From: Siphonodentalium dalli
Lineage: Eukaryota > Mollusca > Scaphopoda > Gadilida > Siphonodentaliidae
Direction: 5' to 3'
Length of the DNA: 64,000 nt
NCBI GenBank assembly: GCA_032622095.1
Contig: CP136067.1
Location: 78,890,705-78,954,704 of the forward strand
Part shown: piece after piece, positions 55,489 to 64,000 of the stretch
Layout of the letters: every line of letters begins with the position of its first letter
Numbering within the stretch: position 1 is the first letter of the stretch
Position numbers and translations under genes: made by a program
Notes under the pieces: generated by a model
Seen by the model: only the letters and a program-made list of their open reading frames with translations
Databases searched by the model: none
What the model was told of the DNA's origin: nothing

Positions 55489-55989
55489 TTAAAGGCACGT
55501 GAGGCCTTAGTTGTCGAAAATATTCATATTTGTTCCAATCACCGTAAACAGAAAAACATTAAAACGCACACAGTTTCGTTCATATATACCATGACCATCG
55601 CGTAAACAGCATGTTATCATAAAGACCTACTATATTTTACCTAAGCAAGAGCCTGATTGTGTTACAGAAGACAGCGAAAATCTACTGGATAATCACACAC
55701 AAATGGCATAAACGCTCTTTATTAGTTCCATATCAGGAATTCACCAACAAAGAACGCTCTTTATGTTTACCATCATAATATAAACAAACACCAGAAAAGT
55801 AACTTTTTATGCTTTTGTTTACATAACAATAGTCAAATATATGACAATAACATACTGTTTATGCGATATTTCTTATTTGTATACGGACAAAGTCTGTCTC
55901 ATTTTGATGTTCTTTCTGTTTGTGGCGGTTTTTGACGGGTGGAAATATTTTTACAGGATACCCACCGCCAAGGCCAACCGTGTCTTTAA
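55489..55989. mobile_element. TTAA MITE family 1, copy C
   Basis: TTAA at 55489-55492 and 55986-55989. The left end is TTAAAGGCACGTGAGGCC and the inverse of the right end is TTAAAGACACGGTTGGCC. Internal sequence is very close to copy B (TTCGTTCATATATACCATGA, GCGTAAACAGCATGTTATCA, paired ACGCTCTTTAT). It retains a GATATTTCTTATTTGTATAC segment that copy B lacks but copy A has. Adjacent sequence to about 56095 ends AATAAACTAATTTGAATTTG, similar to the LINE-B 3' terminus, so it may again sit in LINE remains. Confidence 0.9.
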
Positions 55990-56401
55990 TTGTTATATAG
56001 TATCAACGCCATACCTCTTTTATGTATAATGTAGTACATGTATATTTGTGATCTCTATATATCATATCATGATGAATGAGAATAAACTAATTTGAATTTG
56101 ACGAAGTTTGTAAAATATGTGACATAATAGGTGGGTGTGTGTATACATGTATCTTTTCCTCCTTTTCCTGTATCAGAGGAAATGGCAAATGCCTAGTACA
56201 TGTATGACCGCATGGATTCATATATATTGTGCTCAAAATTGTACTCTTCATTTCGTTCATACCAATGACTTCTCGTTCTTATGCTGTGTCACATATCCAC
56301 ATATATATTTACGCTATACGTATATGTTGACATCACACGTACGTATATTTCATCACTGTGCTACACGTATATTTGTTCATGCTACTCTCGTATATATATA
56401 T

Positions 56402-57245
56402 GTTTGAACATATTTATTGTGACCCACAAATACATGCAATAATTTACAAACAGAATATATGGATGATGTTGTGGGTGCACAGGGGATCGGAGCACAAGTT
56501 ACGAAACTTAGTGAAGCTCCTCTCCCCTGGCGTTCAGCTGCTGATGAATTCAAGTCGATGGTTTTGGTTTTGCTGGAATGAAAGTTTTGTTGTTATTTGT
56601 GTGGGAGACGGTGTCCCATGTGATCGGCTATGTATACATAGGGGAACCGGCTCCCAATCAAACACATGTAGGTTGTAGTTGTGGCTGTGGCAGTGGCAGT
56701 GGGCGGAGTCAATGGAATAATGATTACTGAAATCGGTCTGTGAAAATGATGTCGAATGTCGAATGTCTCGAATAATCGCCTGTTCAAGGTGTCGCTAATT
56801 TCGGGTATGCCAAAGAGAATATCTTTAATACTGGTGATGACCACTTTATGCTCATCTAGTCGTGTCCACATACGGTTCCTTGCTTCTGTGTAGAAAGGAC
56901 ATTCGAAGAAAAAATGGCTTGCGTCTTCACATTGGTTACCGCAGGAGCAACACGGGCTTGAGGATATGTAATTTTTAAATTTATCGAAGTTGAGATCGCT
57001 GCAGTTGTTTCGGAGCCTACATTGCATAATATTTGATGTTCTCCGCCCGACATTGTAGTAAGAAGGGGGTCTTATTGATGTCTCTTCTATGCGTAAATTA
57101 TTATACATATTAGCAAGTATTTCGTCCTTAGTTGGTTCTGATGTGGGGTCTGTGAGTTTTTTTGCATCAGTTGTTATTTTGCACGATACATTCCATTCAG
57201 CAATCAAAGTTGGGAGGAATATATATATGCGCACGCTACAAGTGT
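56402..57245 (-). pseudogene. LINE-C 3' half: RT C-terminal zinc domain and 3' end
   Basis: A 233-codon minus frame (57294-56593) is the longest in the window. Its LINE part starts about FLPTLIAEWN (57220) and continues TDAKKLTDPTSEPTKDEIL, SIRPPSYYNVGRRTSNIMQC, RLRNNCSDLNFDKFKNYISS, then the zinc cluster CCSCGNQCEDASHFFFECPF and DILFGIPEISDTLNRRLFET. The first ~25 residues and the Thr/Ala-rich tail encoded by a GT-rich stretch are probably not native. The 3' UTR carries GCTCCGATCCCCTGTGCACC-type sequence and ends GTCACAATAAATATGTTCAA at 56402. This is a 5'-truncated retrotransposon insertion. The open frame suggests it is relatively recent. RT catalytic core absent. Confidence 0.85.
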
Positions 57246-57586
57246 CTATCTGACGCATTGTGAACACTAGTATACACATCGGACGAGAAAGCACACCTTA
57301 TAATTTAGGCACGAACGAGCTTACTTCAGCCATTGGCATGTGTAACATGCAACATGTAACATGTTGTACATCCAATTCAGGTTTGAATGTATGTATTGAA
57401 ATGCTTCATACATCATTCACATATGCGTGATGCTCTGATATAAGCAGATGGCAGGCACAGAAACACTAATGATCCGTGTGTGTGTGGATGGTCAGCTATT
57501 AAGTCTAGTTTCTTCAACAATGGCTCAATGGGAATCAAGTAATTACTTACTTAGGATGGAGGGGTCACTCACATACAAGCGCTTAA

Positions 57587-57662
57587 GGGTACACAAGTTT
57601 TGCAAATGTGCTAAAGGGTACACAAGTTTTGCAAATGTGCTAAAGGGTACACAGGTTTTGAA
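57587..57662. repeat. 29 bp tandem repeat, 2.6 units
   Basis: Unit AAGGGTACACAAGTTTTGCA plus AATGTGCTA, repeated from 57587. The third copy is partial with one change. Confidence 0.93.
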
Positions 57663-57664
57663 AT

Positions 57665-58360
57665 CTCGTTCGAAATGACGTTTACTTTTTGCCTCTGGTA
57701 CGATTTTTGTTTGCTGGAATAATGTTTTACTTGACAATCAACATTATAGAATGAACTGAAAACAAATGGCTGGTGGTGCCACACTTTTAGTAACAAAATA
57801 GACGTAACTGCGTCAGCGCTGATAGCAAACCATGTGTACCTTTCAGCATATTTTCAAAAGCTGTATACCATTCAGCACTTTTTAAGGTTTCTAATCTTCA
57901 TAAAGTTATTTCCAAATGTCGTTCTATCCAATAAGGGGGGGGGGGGGTTCTGATTCTCTTAAGTATTTGAAGATGTGTTCTCGGCCAGTCTAATAAAATA
58001 TACCGTGTTTTCATTTCAATCAACTTACGATGAAAGTAATGAGACGGAGTCTGGATATTTATCAGACTGGTTCTGGGCTCGAGGTCAATTTTTATGAAAG
58101 TTATTTTATTTCTTATTAAAGTGACATGGAACACTCTCGCGTAATGATAAAATGTGAACAGAGAATAACCTTTCTCAAAGTAGTTATTTTCACACATTTA
58201 TACCAAAATGCGTTGTCTTTCTTGTACATAAATTATATGCGACTACTCTGGTTGGTGGAACCATTAAAGTATGTTTATCGAAGAGACCTTCGTCCCGAAT
58301 GAAGGAGTGAATGTTTACTATGGTGCGTGGTTCAGACGCTGTGTTGTCCGAAATGGTACA
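57665..58360. other. unassigned sequence with poly-G tract
   Basis: Poly-G of about 14 at 57936. No gene recognised. Confidence 0.35.
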
Positions 58361-58364
58361 GTAC

Positions 58365-58496
58365 TGCCCAAAGTAATTGACCACTTAACCACAGCAGAAT
58401 AATGGGTAATTTTTCAGGATTTAGTCGGAAATATGGCTTGTTGCCATTCATCGGAAAGCTCTCGGCGAGTGGTTAAGTGGTCAATTACTTTGGGCA
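58365..58496. mobile_element. 132 bp element with perfect 28 bp TIRs
   Basis: TGCCCAAAGTAATTGACCAC (58365-) plus TTAACCAC recurs exactly inverted at 58469-58496. The 76-base interior is non-coding. The flanks (CAGTAC / TTACCG) show no clear duplication beyond a possible TA-type site. It is either a minimal MITE or a fold-back relic. Confidence 0.75.
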
Positions 58497-58892
58497 TTAC
58501 CGTATGATTGCTGTGGTCGGCACTTTTGACAATATTTGTTAAATGGGATATTATTTCAATGGTCAAGCTTCCCGAGTACTCACTTGTCGATTTTATTCAC
58601 TAAATAAGTCTATGATATGTCTTTAAGAGTCCAGTGTATAGACTAACATTCTTGGAACACGAAGTGCCACTTGAAAGATGCTATATTGTTTGAAATTAAA
58701 TTTTCAATCCATTTATTTAAATTAGATTCCATGTTTTATAGGGACTGCAATAATTATTTAGTTAATTTGAACAACGATATTCTTTGGTATGCAGGTCTAG
58801 TTATATGTCACTTTTTTTTCGACATTTTAGTGGTACAAAGCAAAAATTGTGTGTTAAATTAGATCTTGTTCCCAGATTTTCTTTCCAATTTT

Positions 58893-58970
58893 CGCACTGA
58901 AGTAAGACAAACGCTCTTTGCTGCACCATACCAGGAATAGACGAATATAGAACGCTCTTTATTGATCCGC
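58893..58970 (+). repeat. isolated ACGCTCTTT module
   Basis: GCACTGAAGTAAGACAAACG, then CATACCAGGAATAGACGAA, then AACGCTCTTTATTGATCC. The third stand-alone copy of the module shared with TTAA MITE family 1. Confidence 0.75.
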
Positions 58971-58989
58971 GGTCACCCGAGTGCGTAGG

Positions 58990-60070
58990 TACCAAATTGT
59001 CAAGGTAATTTGCTCTCAGCTTCTCATTTCTCCCCTATAATACAATTTCATTTTTTATCATGTTAAAAGAATTTGTAGATGGGTCTGTGAGACCGTCTGT
59101 CACTATTCTAAATAGGCATGAAACTTTCATAATTTCCATGTAGACTTTACACCTATAACTGGCGCATAAGATTTGTTAAATTATCTGCAAACCAGCTGTG
59201 AATATGTGTATAGGTCAGGCGGAAAACTAGAATGTTTTCAATTTTATTTGAACCCATTGCAAGGTAAACTCATATGGCTCATTTGAACATCTATAGTATG
59301 TATATGTCATATATGTCATGTGGAAGGTGGATACGGTAAAAGAAAGAAAATCTGTTTGGGTATCCTTGCCGGTCGTAATTCAACCCCCTACCATAATAAT
59401 TATTTTCCATGCTACATCTAAAAGTTCTTGAAATTGCATAATTTTGAGGTAACAAATATCTAACTGAAAAAACCTCATTCCAGTATCCAAAAATCTGTTG
59501 ATTTATCAGTTAAGTACGTGGCGCATACCAAAAGCAATGAAAACTTTTCTCAGCCCAAAGCTATCATTAAATTTCAAGGCAGAAAAGAAAGCCATAAAAT
59601 AGTTTACCAAATTTTAAAAAAAAAAAAAATTGAAAGGCGATCTGTATTAAGTACTCTATATTTTCAGACATGTAACCTCAGACATAGATTTAATTTTCTT
59701 CGACCTAAGATATGTCTATAAAAGCACGAAATACTCTGAAACAACTTGTCATAGGCAAAGCAAATTTCCAGCTTTTCTTTTAAATTTGTTATACCCTTGT
59801 AACGAAGCTTCGCTGTCTGTCCGAGCTTGTATTCCTACATTTTTCAGTCAATTTTTTTATGGCACAGACAATTTACCTCTATGTGAACCTGTGCACCTAC
59901 GATTATGAGCTCGACCGATTATCTGTAGTGGAGTTATCCCCCGTTTATCCGACCGATTATCTGTAGTGGAGTTATCCCCCGTGTTCGCAATATGCATCAT
60001 TTTAGCCGAGCTTGTATTCTTTATGTTTTTTGTTTTTTGTTTTTTTTAGAAAAACAAATATGTTAATATG
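58990..60070. other. unassigned, with 38 bp tandem duplication
   Basis: No gene recognised. 59912-59949 and 59950-59982 repeat CGACCGATTATCTGTAGTGG followed by AGTTATCCCCCGT. CCGAGCTTGTATTC occurs at 59821 and 60007, bracketing the duplication. Confidence 0.6.
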
Positions 60071-60077
60071 GCTATCC

Positions 60078-60364
60078 TTAAAGATGCACAATCCGAATTA
60101 ACGCTCTTAAATTTCTATTTCTTTGGCTTCGGGGTTAAACATATTTGATTCGAGTCGAGGCATCCACTCATTAAAGCTCAGAGAGATCAGATATCAATTT
60201 TTGAAATTTAATATTTTTCAACACCTGGAATATTTGGCGGCCTGTCAAATATTCGACGAATACCGACCGACATAGCCTCGATACAATATTGCGTTGAACA
60301 AAATGTTGATATATAACAGTTTTTGTGGCAGTTTTATATTATAGTTGACATATTGTTTGTTAAT
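60078..60364 (+). repeat. dispersed repeat family E, copy 3
   Basis: The same ordered blocks as 53584-53885 (TTAAAGATGCACAATCCGAA, GATTCGAGTCGAGG, AAAGCTCA, CAACACCTGGA, AATATTCGACGA, ACCGACATA, TTGCGTTGAACAAAATGTTG). It ends where the 60368 TIR element begins. Confidence 0.85.
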
Positions 60365-60367
60365 TAA

Positions 60368-62115
60368 GGCCTAACAAAAAAATACGTTTGTTTCCGCTAA
60401 CGAGCTGAAAAAAATTAGGGTAGGTAGGTAGGCTTAACTTCTTTTTTTTTGGTTAACTTTTTTTTTCAGTATCTTGAAAAATAACTGTATAATACTTGTC
60501 AATAACCCAAACTATGCACTTCTAAGCCCCAATCATGTTAACCCAGATGACAGAGAAACTATAAACTCCAATTCAATCTTACATATGCTTTAATATTTAC
60601 ATATATACTAGTCTATATCCTAATATAGTCTTTGATAATCCTAATATTTCCCATATGGTCTGGCGACAACTGGAGTCAGTCCAGCAACACTGCACTGTTC
60701 ACATATTGGAGTGACCGTCTTGTACCGATCTCTTAATGATGGCTTCAGAACACCACCTTCTCCTCCACATTCAGTGAAGTATCTAGGTATTTTTTGAGGA
60801 CACCTGTTTTTGGGCAATGATATGCCAAAGGCATAACCTGAAGGCCCGAGCGGAGGAAGGTTTGGGAGGGGTGACCCCCCCCCCCATGCTGATGGTGGGG
60901 GTTCTCACCCTGGAAAATTTGTGAAAATCCATTGCATTTAGAGCTAATCTAGGGCAGAGTCAGTATTTTGAATTTTACTGAGAGGTCAATTTGATCAAGT
61001 TTCTCAAACATAACTTTGGAAATTTTTTATACCCCTTTAAAAGATAAAAGGGGGTATACTGTTTTGCACCTGTCCGTCCGTGCGTCCATCCATACGTCCA
61101 TTGTTCTGTTCCGCTTTTCCATTCTAGAGTTATTCATCTTTGTTTTTCTGGAAATGTTGGCTGTTTGGTCCATCCGACGTCTGCTCTGAGGTCATAACTT
61201 GAACAGTAATGCTCAGATCTCAATGAAATTTTGTATGGATGTTCACCACTATGAGGACATTTAATGGCACATTCAACTGTTTTGTTTTTGTTTTTTGTTT
61301 TATAGTTATTCATCTTTGTTTACATGAAAATGCTGATTTTTTTGGGTCCATCTGTCTGAATATAGCAATCATTAGTTATAGATATGCCCACATCAGGCGG
61401 TATGCGCTAAGAGGGTATGCACCGGACGACAGTCGATCTCTTGTTTTATATGTATGGATTGGAAATGCTTATACGATATTGTCAGATATATTTTGGTTCA
61501 ATGGACTATGATTATCCTGCTTGAAATGAGACTTACCATTATCACTCTAATTCATATAATATGCTATTTTATAAAATTCAAGTGAGACACATACATAATA
61601 TACTACATGTAGTACAGAAACAATGTCTATTAAGTTAGTAATTACTATTTATAGTACTAATCTCTATGTTAATTTTTTATTTGGTATTATGATATCCCAC
61701 CTGATAACCAGGTTGATTTGATCAAATTGTTAATGTTCATGTACTGTATTTGATTGAAATACTGAAGTCTGAAGGCTGAATGATAACAAACCTGAATTCA
61801 AGCTATTTGAAGTTTTCACAGATGAAAGCTAGATAATGCCAAACATACTTTACAGTACGGTATGATTCCAACTGTTAAACTTAAATCTTTTTGTAAACTT
61901 AAATTTCTTATGGCAATATATATAAATATATTAATGTTTTGCATCTTGTTATGATATGAATTGGGACCTAAATTAAAAAAAAAAAATTAAAAAAATTTTG
62001 TTTGTTTTTTGGTCGGATTTTTTTTTTTTTGCAATGGCAATAAAAAGTTTAGGGTCGGGGGTTTAAAATAGGGTCGGTCGGGTTAGCGGAAACAAACGTC
62101 TTTTTTGTTTAGGCC
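60368..62115. mobile_element. 1.75 kb TIR element, TAA target, Harbinger-like
   Basis: The left end is GGCCTAACAAAAAAATACGT (60368-) continuing TTGTTTCCGCTAAC. The right end is the inverse with one indel and one mismatch (GTTAGCGGAAACAAACG to GGCC at 62115). The flanks are TAA (60365-60367 and 62116-62118). Subterminal G/T-rich strings (AGGGTAGGTAGG; GGGTCGGTCGG) are also symmetric. A 3 bp TAA duplication fits PIF/Harbinger. No transposase or Myb-like gene is readable, so it is non-autonomous. It also contains a GGGGGTATAC / TCCGTCCGTGCGTCC repeat from 61030. Confidence 0.85.
60646..60850 (-). CDS. possible Cys-rich exon inside the TIR element
   Basis: A minus-strand open stretch without a convincing ATG reads SLPKNRCPQKIPRYFTECGG, EGGVLKPSLRDRYKTVTP, ICEQCSVAGLTPVVARPYG and stops after KY. 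Composition is strongly protein-like, with paired Cys (RCP, ECGG, CEQC) suggesting a small zinc-binding fold, and there is no internal stop over about 65 codons. It may be an exon of a transposon-encoded protein or a captured host exon. I cannot name a family. Confidence 0.4.
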
Positions 62116-62118
62116 TAA

Positions 62119-63274
62119 TCGATTGATTGATTGAACATATTTATTGTGACCCACAAATGTATATACAAATTACACATAAGGATTAACTGTCATGTGGACT
62201 GTTTTTATGGAGATGTAACGGTGAGGTAAGTGGACATAACTTGTGTAAAACCCGAAGGGTTTTACATACAAGTTATGACCACTTACCTCACCGTTACATC
62301 TCCATAAAAATAGTCCACATGACAGTTAATCCTTATATTTATATACATTTAGCGAGAAAGTCACTTTTGTAAATATATTTAAATCGAAAAGTGTATCGTG
62401 ACAAGATCAGCCCAAAATACCCAATAGCACCCTTGCCAAAAGTTAATAGGAACAATTTATCTTCATATTGAAACCCGATGATGTATTAAGTCAATCCTGC
62501 GCGAGTCCAAATGCGCCCAAAACATTACGCGTTCGTATTTCCAAACCTAATGACGTATCGATGGTGTTATTAGCTTGGTGTTATGAGGCGTTGCGCATTC
62601 ACCGAGAAATAACTGCAACTAGCCACGTGGGCGCCGACCAATCAGAATGCTGGATTTAGTGATGACAACACTTAGTGTGTAAATATATATTATTATAGAC
62701 ATAGATAGTTGTGTGGGGACAGAGGATCGGAGCACAAGCTGCGGAACTTATCAGAGCCCCTCTCCTCTGGCATTCGGCTGCTAATAAAAGTATTTAGAGA
62801 TAGGTTCAAAATTTGTGTTTAAAGTGGATGCTGCACGCTGTAGCTGTTTGGAGTGGCTATGGTCTCGCGGTAGGGGGTAGGATAACATTTATGAGAAGCG
62901 GTCTGTCGATGCCGAACAGGAGATCTTTTTCAGAGACGATAGAATCATTAAGTTCATCCAACCTTGCCCACATAAGTTTTCTGGAGTCTGCGTACCAAGG
63001 ACAACTGAAGAAAAAATGGTTAGCGTCTTCACATGGATGACCACAACTACATGATGGTTGAGCCGAGATGTAATTTTCATGTTTGTCGAAGTTTAGATCA
63101 CTGCAGTTATTTCTGAGTCTACAGTGCAGTATGTTTAGTTTCCTCTGACCAGCGTTATAGTATGATGGAGGTTTTATAGTAATTTCTTGTTTGCAGAAAG
63201 TTTTATACATGTTACTTATTATTTCATCTTTGGTTGGTTCTGATGAGGGGTCGGTAAGTTTTTTGTTGTCGGTA
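62119..63274 (-). pseudogene. LINE-C 3' half, second copy, with MITE insertions
   Basis: The 3' terminus is TCACAATAAATATGTTCAAT followed by (CAAT)n, read inverted from 62119. The coding tail at 63210-62857 (minus, 117-codon frame) gives EITIKPPSYYNAGQRKLNIL, RLRNNCSDLNFDKHENYISA, zinc cluster PSCSCGHPCEDANHFFFSCP and IVSEKDLLFGI. The 3' UTR contains a 0.5 kb palindromic MITE (62172-62680). The upstream coding is split at 63275 by another insert. Closely related to the copy at 56.4 kb. The RT core is not in this portion. Confidence 0.85.
62172..62680. mobile_element. MITE with 161 bp palindrome at one end, TA target
   Basis: The ends CACATAAGGATTAACTGTCA (62172-) and the inverse of the right end CACACTAAGTGTTGTCATCA are related inverted repeats with TA outside both. 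Compared with the 56.4 kb LINE-C copy, the 3' UTR is interrupted between about 62170 and 62682. Within it, 62176-62336 is an almost perfect palindrome centred near 62256 (AAAACCCGAAGGGTTTTA), so the left terminal segment has been duplicated in inverted form. Confidence 0.75.
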
Positions 63275-63806
63275 CAGGGGGGGGGGGGGGTCGGAAAAAA
63301 AATTCAGGCACGTATGGCATTTTTTCCCTTTCATCATTTTTTGTACCCACCCACCCCCACCGCCAAATTTTTTTCCGTTTTCGGCAGTTTTTTTCCGACC
63401 ATTTTTTGACACCCACCCCCATTTTAACACTAAAACAGAGATTTGCGGGGGGAAATTCACTGTAAACAGCTGTATATGAATTTATGTGCATACTATTTAT
63501 CATGGATGTTAACATGGACATGTAAATAGGAATGAGTCATTTAGAGGTCATTCGGCCAAAAAAACATGGCTGCCAGCGGCCATCTTGGATTTAAAAATTT
63601 GCAACAAAATACAACACGATAACTGCCTGCAGTCAGTTTACAGTTAGAATTACATTATTTCTCTCATTCAAAGTGGGTTTGAAGCCCAACTCATTGCCAA
63701 AACACTAAAAAACAAGCAGGATTTTTTTTTTGTTAGTTGCGGAAAAAATTGCTTGTTGGTGGCTTTGACCACCCACCCACCCCGGCATATTTTTCACCCC
63801 CACCTG
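63275..63806. mobile_element. 532 bp hAT-like non-autonomous insertion in LINE-C
   Basis: GTCGGTA occurs at 63268-63274 and 63807-63813. Ends are CAGGGGGGG... (left) and ...CCCCCACCTG (right), giving a CAGG(T)GGGGG terminal inverted repeat. Removing the insert reconnects LINE-C coding (TTTDNKKLTDPSSEPT on the minus strand). A 7-8 bp duplication with CAGG ends fits hAT. The interior is rich in CCCACCC and TTTTTTCC runs. Open frames there are low-complexity artefacts. Confidence 0.82.
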
Positions 63807-64000
63807 GTCGGTAGTGGTTTTTCATGATAAATTCCATTCATCGATCATGGACGGAATGAAACTCGATTTGAAACGGGCCGTATTAGTGAAGTAGTTTATG
63901 TATCGCAAAGGGTTTCTGATGGGGTATCGAGATGCTTCACTGACAGTATGGGGTAGTAAATGTGTGAGGTAGTTTGGGACATGATTGGTTACCAACTATA
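63807..64000 (-). pseudogene. LINE-C coding upstream of the hAT-like insert
   Basis: Minus-strand translation gives TARFKSSFIPSMIDEWNLS, the conserved block just before the zinc-binding tail, preceded by IRNPLRYINYFTN-like text. It continues past the window edge, so more of this LINE-C copy lies beyond 64000. Confidence 0.75.

Noticed and set aside
63219-63521. Pro/Lys-rich minus frames near 63.3 kb
   Set aside because: They translate homopolymer and CCCACCC runs of the hAT-like insert and are out of frame with LINE-C.

Overview
This looks like AT-rich, intron/intergenic-type DNA from an invertebrate animal, most likely a mollusc and probably a bivalve. The basis is indirect. There are no bacterial-style gene runs. 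Several families of non-LTR retrotransposons (LINEs) are present, some with C-terminal zinc-binding domains of the kind common in marine invertebrates. One LINE 3' end has the form GCTAAAACGACGTTAAAC followed by (AATC)n, which I associate with molluscan genomes. Long G or C homopolymers, TTAA-targeted MITEs and fold-back elements are also abundant. I find no intact host protein gene, no convincing tRNA or rRNA gene and no CRISPR. Almost everything recognisable is a mobile-element fossil. The LINE families are named A to E here for convenience only.

Layout. 1-4.8 kb: mostly unassignable, with a LINE-D scrap, a LINE-C C-terminus on the minus strand and one copy of a dispersed ~200 bp repeat. 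4.9-9.8 kb: LINE-A (+), endonuclease then reverse transcriptase, split by a 1.37 kb element with perfect terminal inverted repeats. 10.0-16.3 kb: LINE-B (+), internally deleted and hit by four later insertions: a 197 bp palindrome, a ~530 bp TTAA MITE, a 2.8 kb TIR element and a 382 bp TTAA MITE that carries two mirror-image palindromes. 16.7-21.7 kb: an Asn-rich broken ORF and LINE-E (ORF1, endonuclease, start of RT). 21.8-23.1 kb: a Mutator-like non-autonomous element (100 bp TIRs, 9 bp target duplication). 24.5-25.2 kb: minus-strand remnant of a Crypton/DUF3504 tyrosine recombinase. 25.7-28.3 kb: an old local tandem duplication.

29.8-40.1 kb: a cluster of LINE-D copies (5' UTR + gag-like ORF1 + 3' UTR with no ORF2). 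One is split by an LTR-like element (two ~420-460 bp direct repeats), by a 583 bp TTAA MITE and by a CT microsatellite. 42.7-43.1 kb: a ~140 bp tandem repeat. 44.0-47.2 kb: a fold-back element whose arms are arrays of ~20 bp palindromes. 48.1-49.8 kb: a palindrome array and a 1.1 kb minisatellite that flips orientation at its centre. 50.2-50.7 kb: a further inverted repeat. 51.6-60.3 kb: dispersed repeats and a third copy of the ~500 bp TTAA MITE. 56.4-57.3 and 62.1-64.0 kb: two minus-strand LINE-C 3' halves. 60.4-62.1 kb: a 1.75 kb TIR element next to the second of these.

The parts do not form a pathway. They form a stratigraphy: old LINEs are the substrate and younger cut-and-paste elements lie inside them. 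At several sites, removing the insert with one target copy restores the LINE reading frame across the junction. This independently supports both the element boundaries and the order of events.
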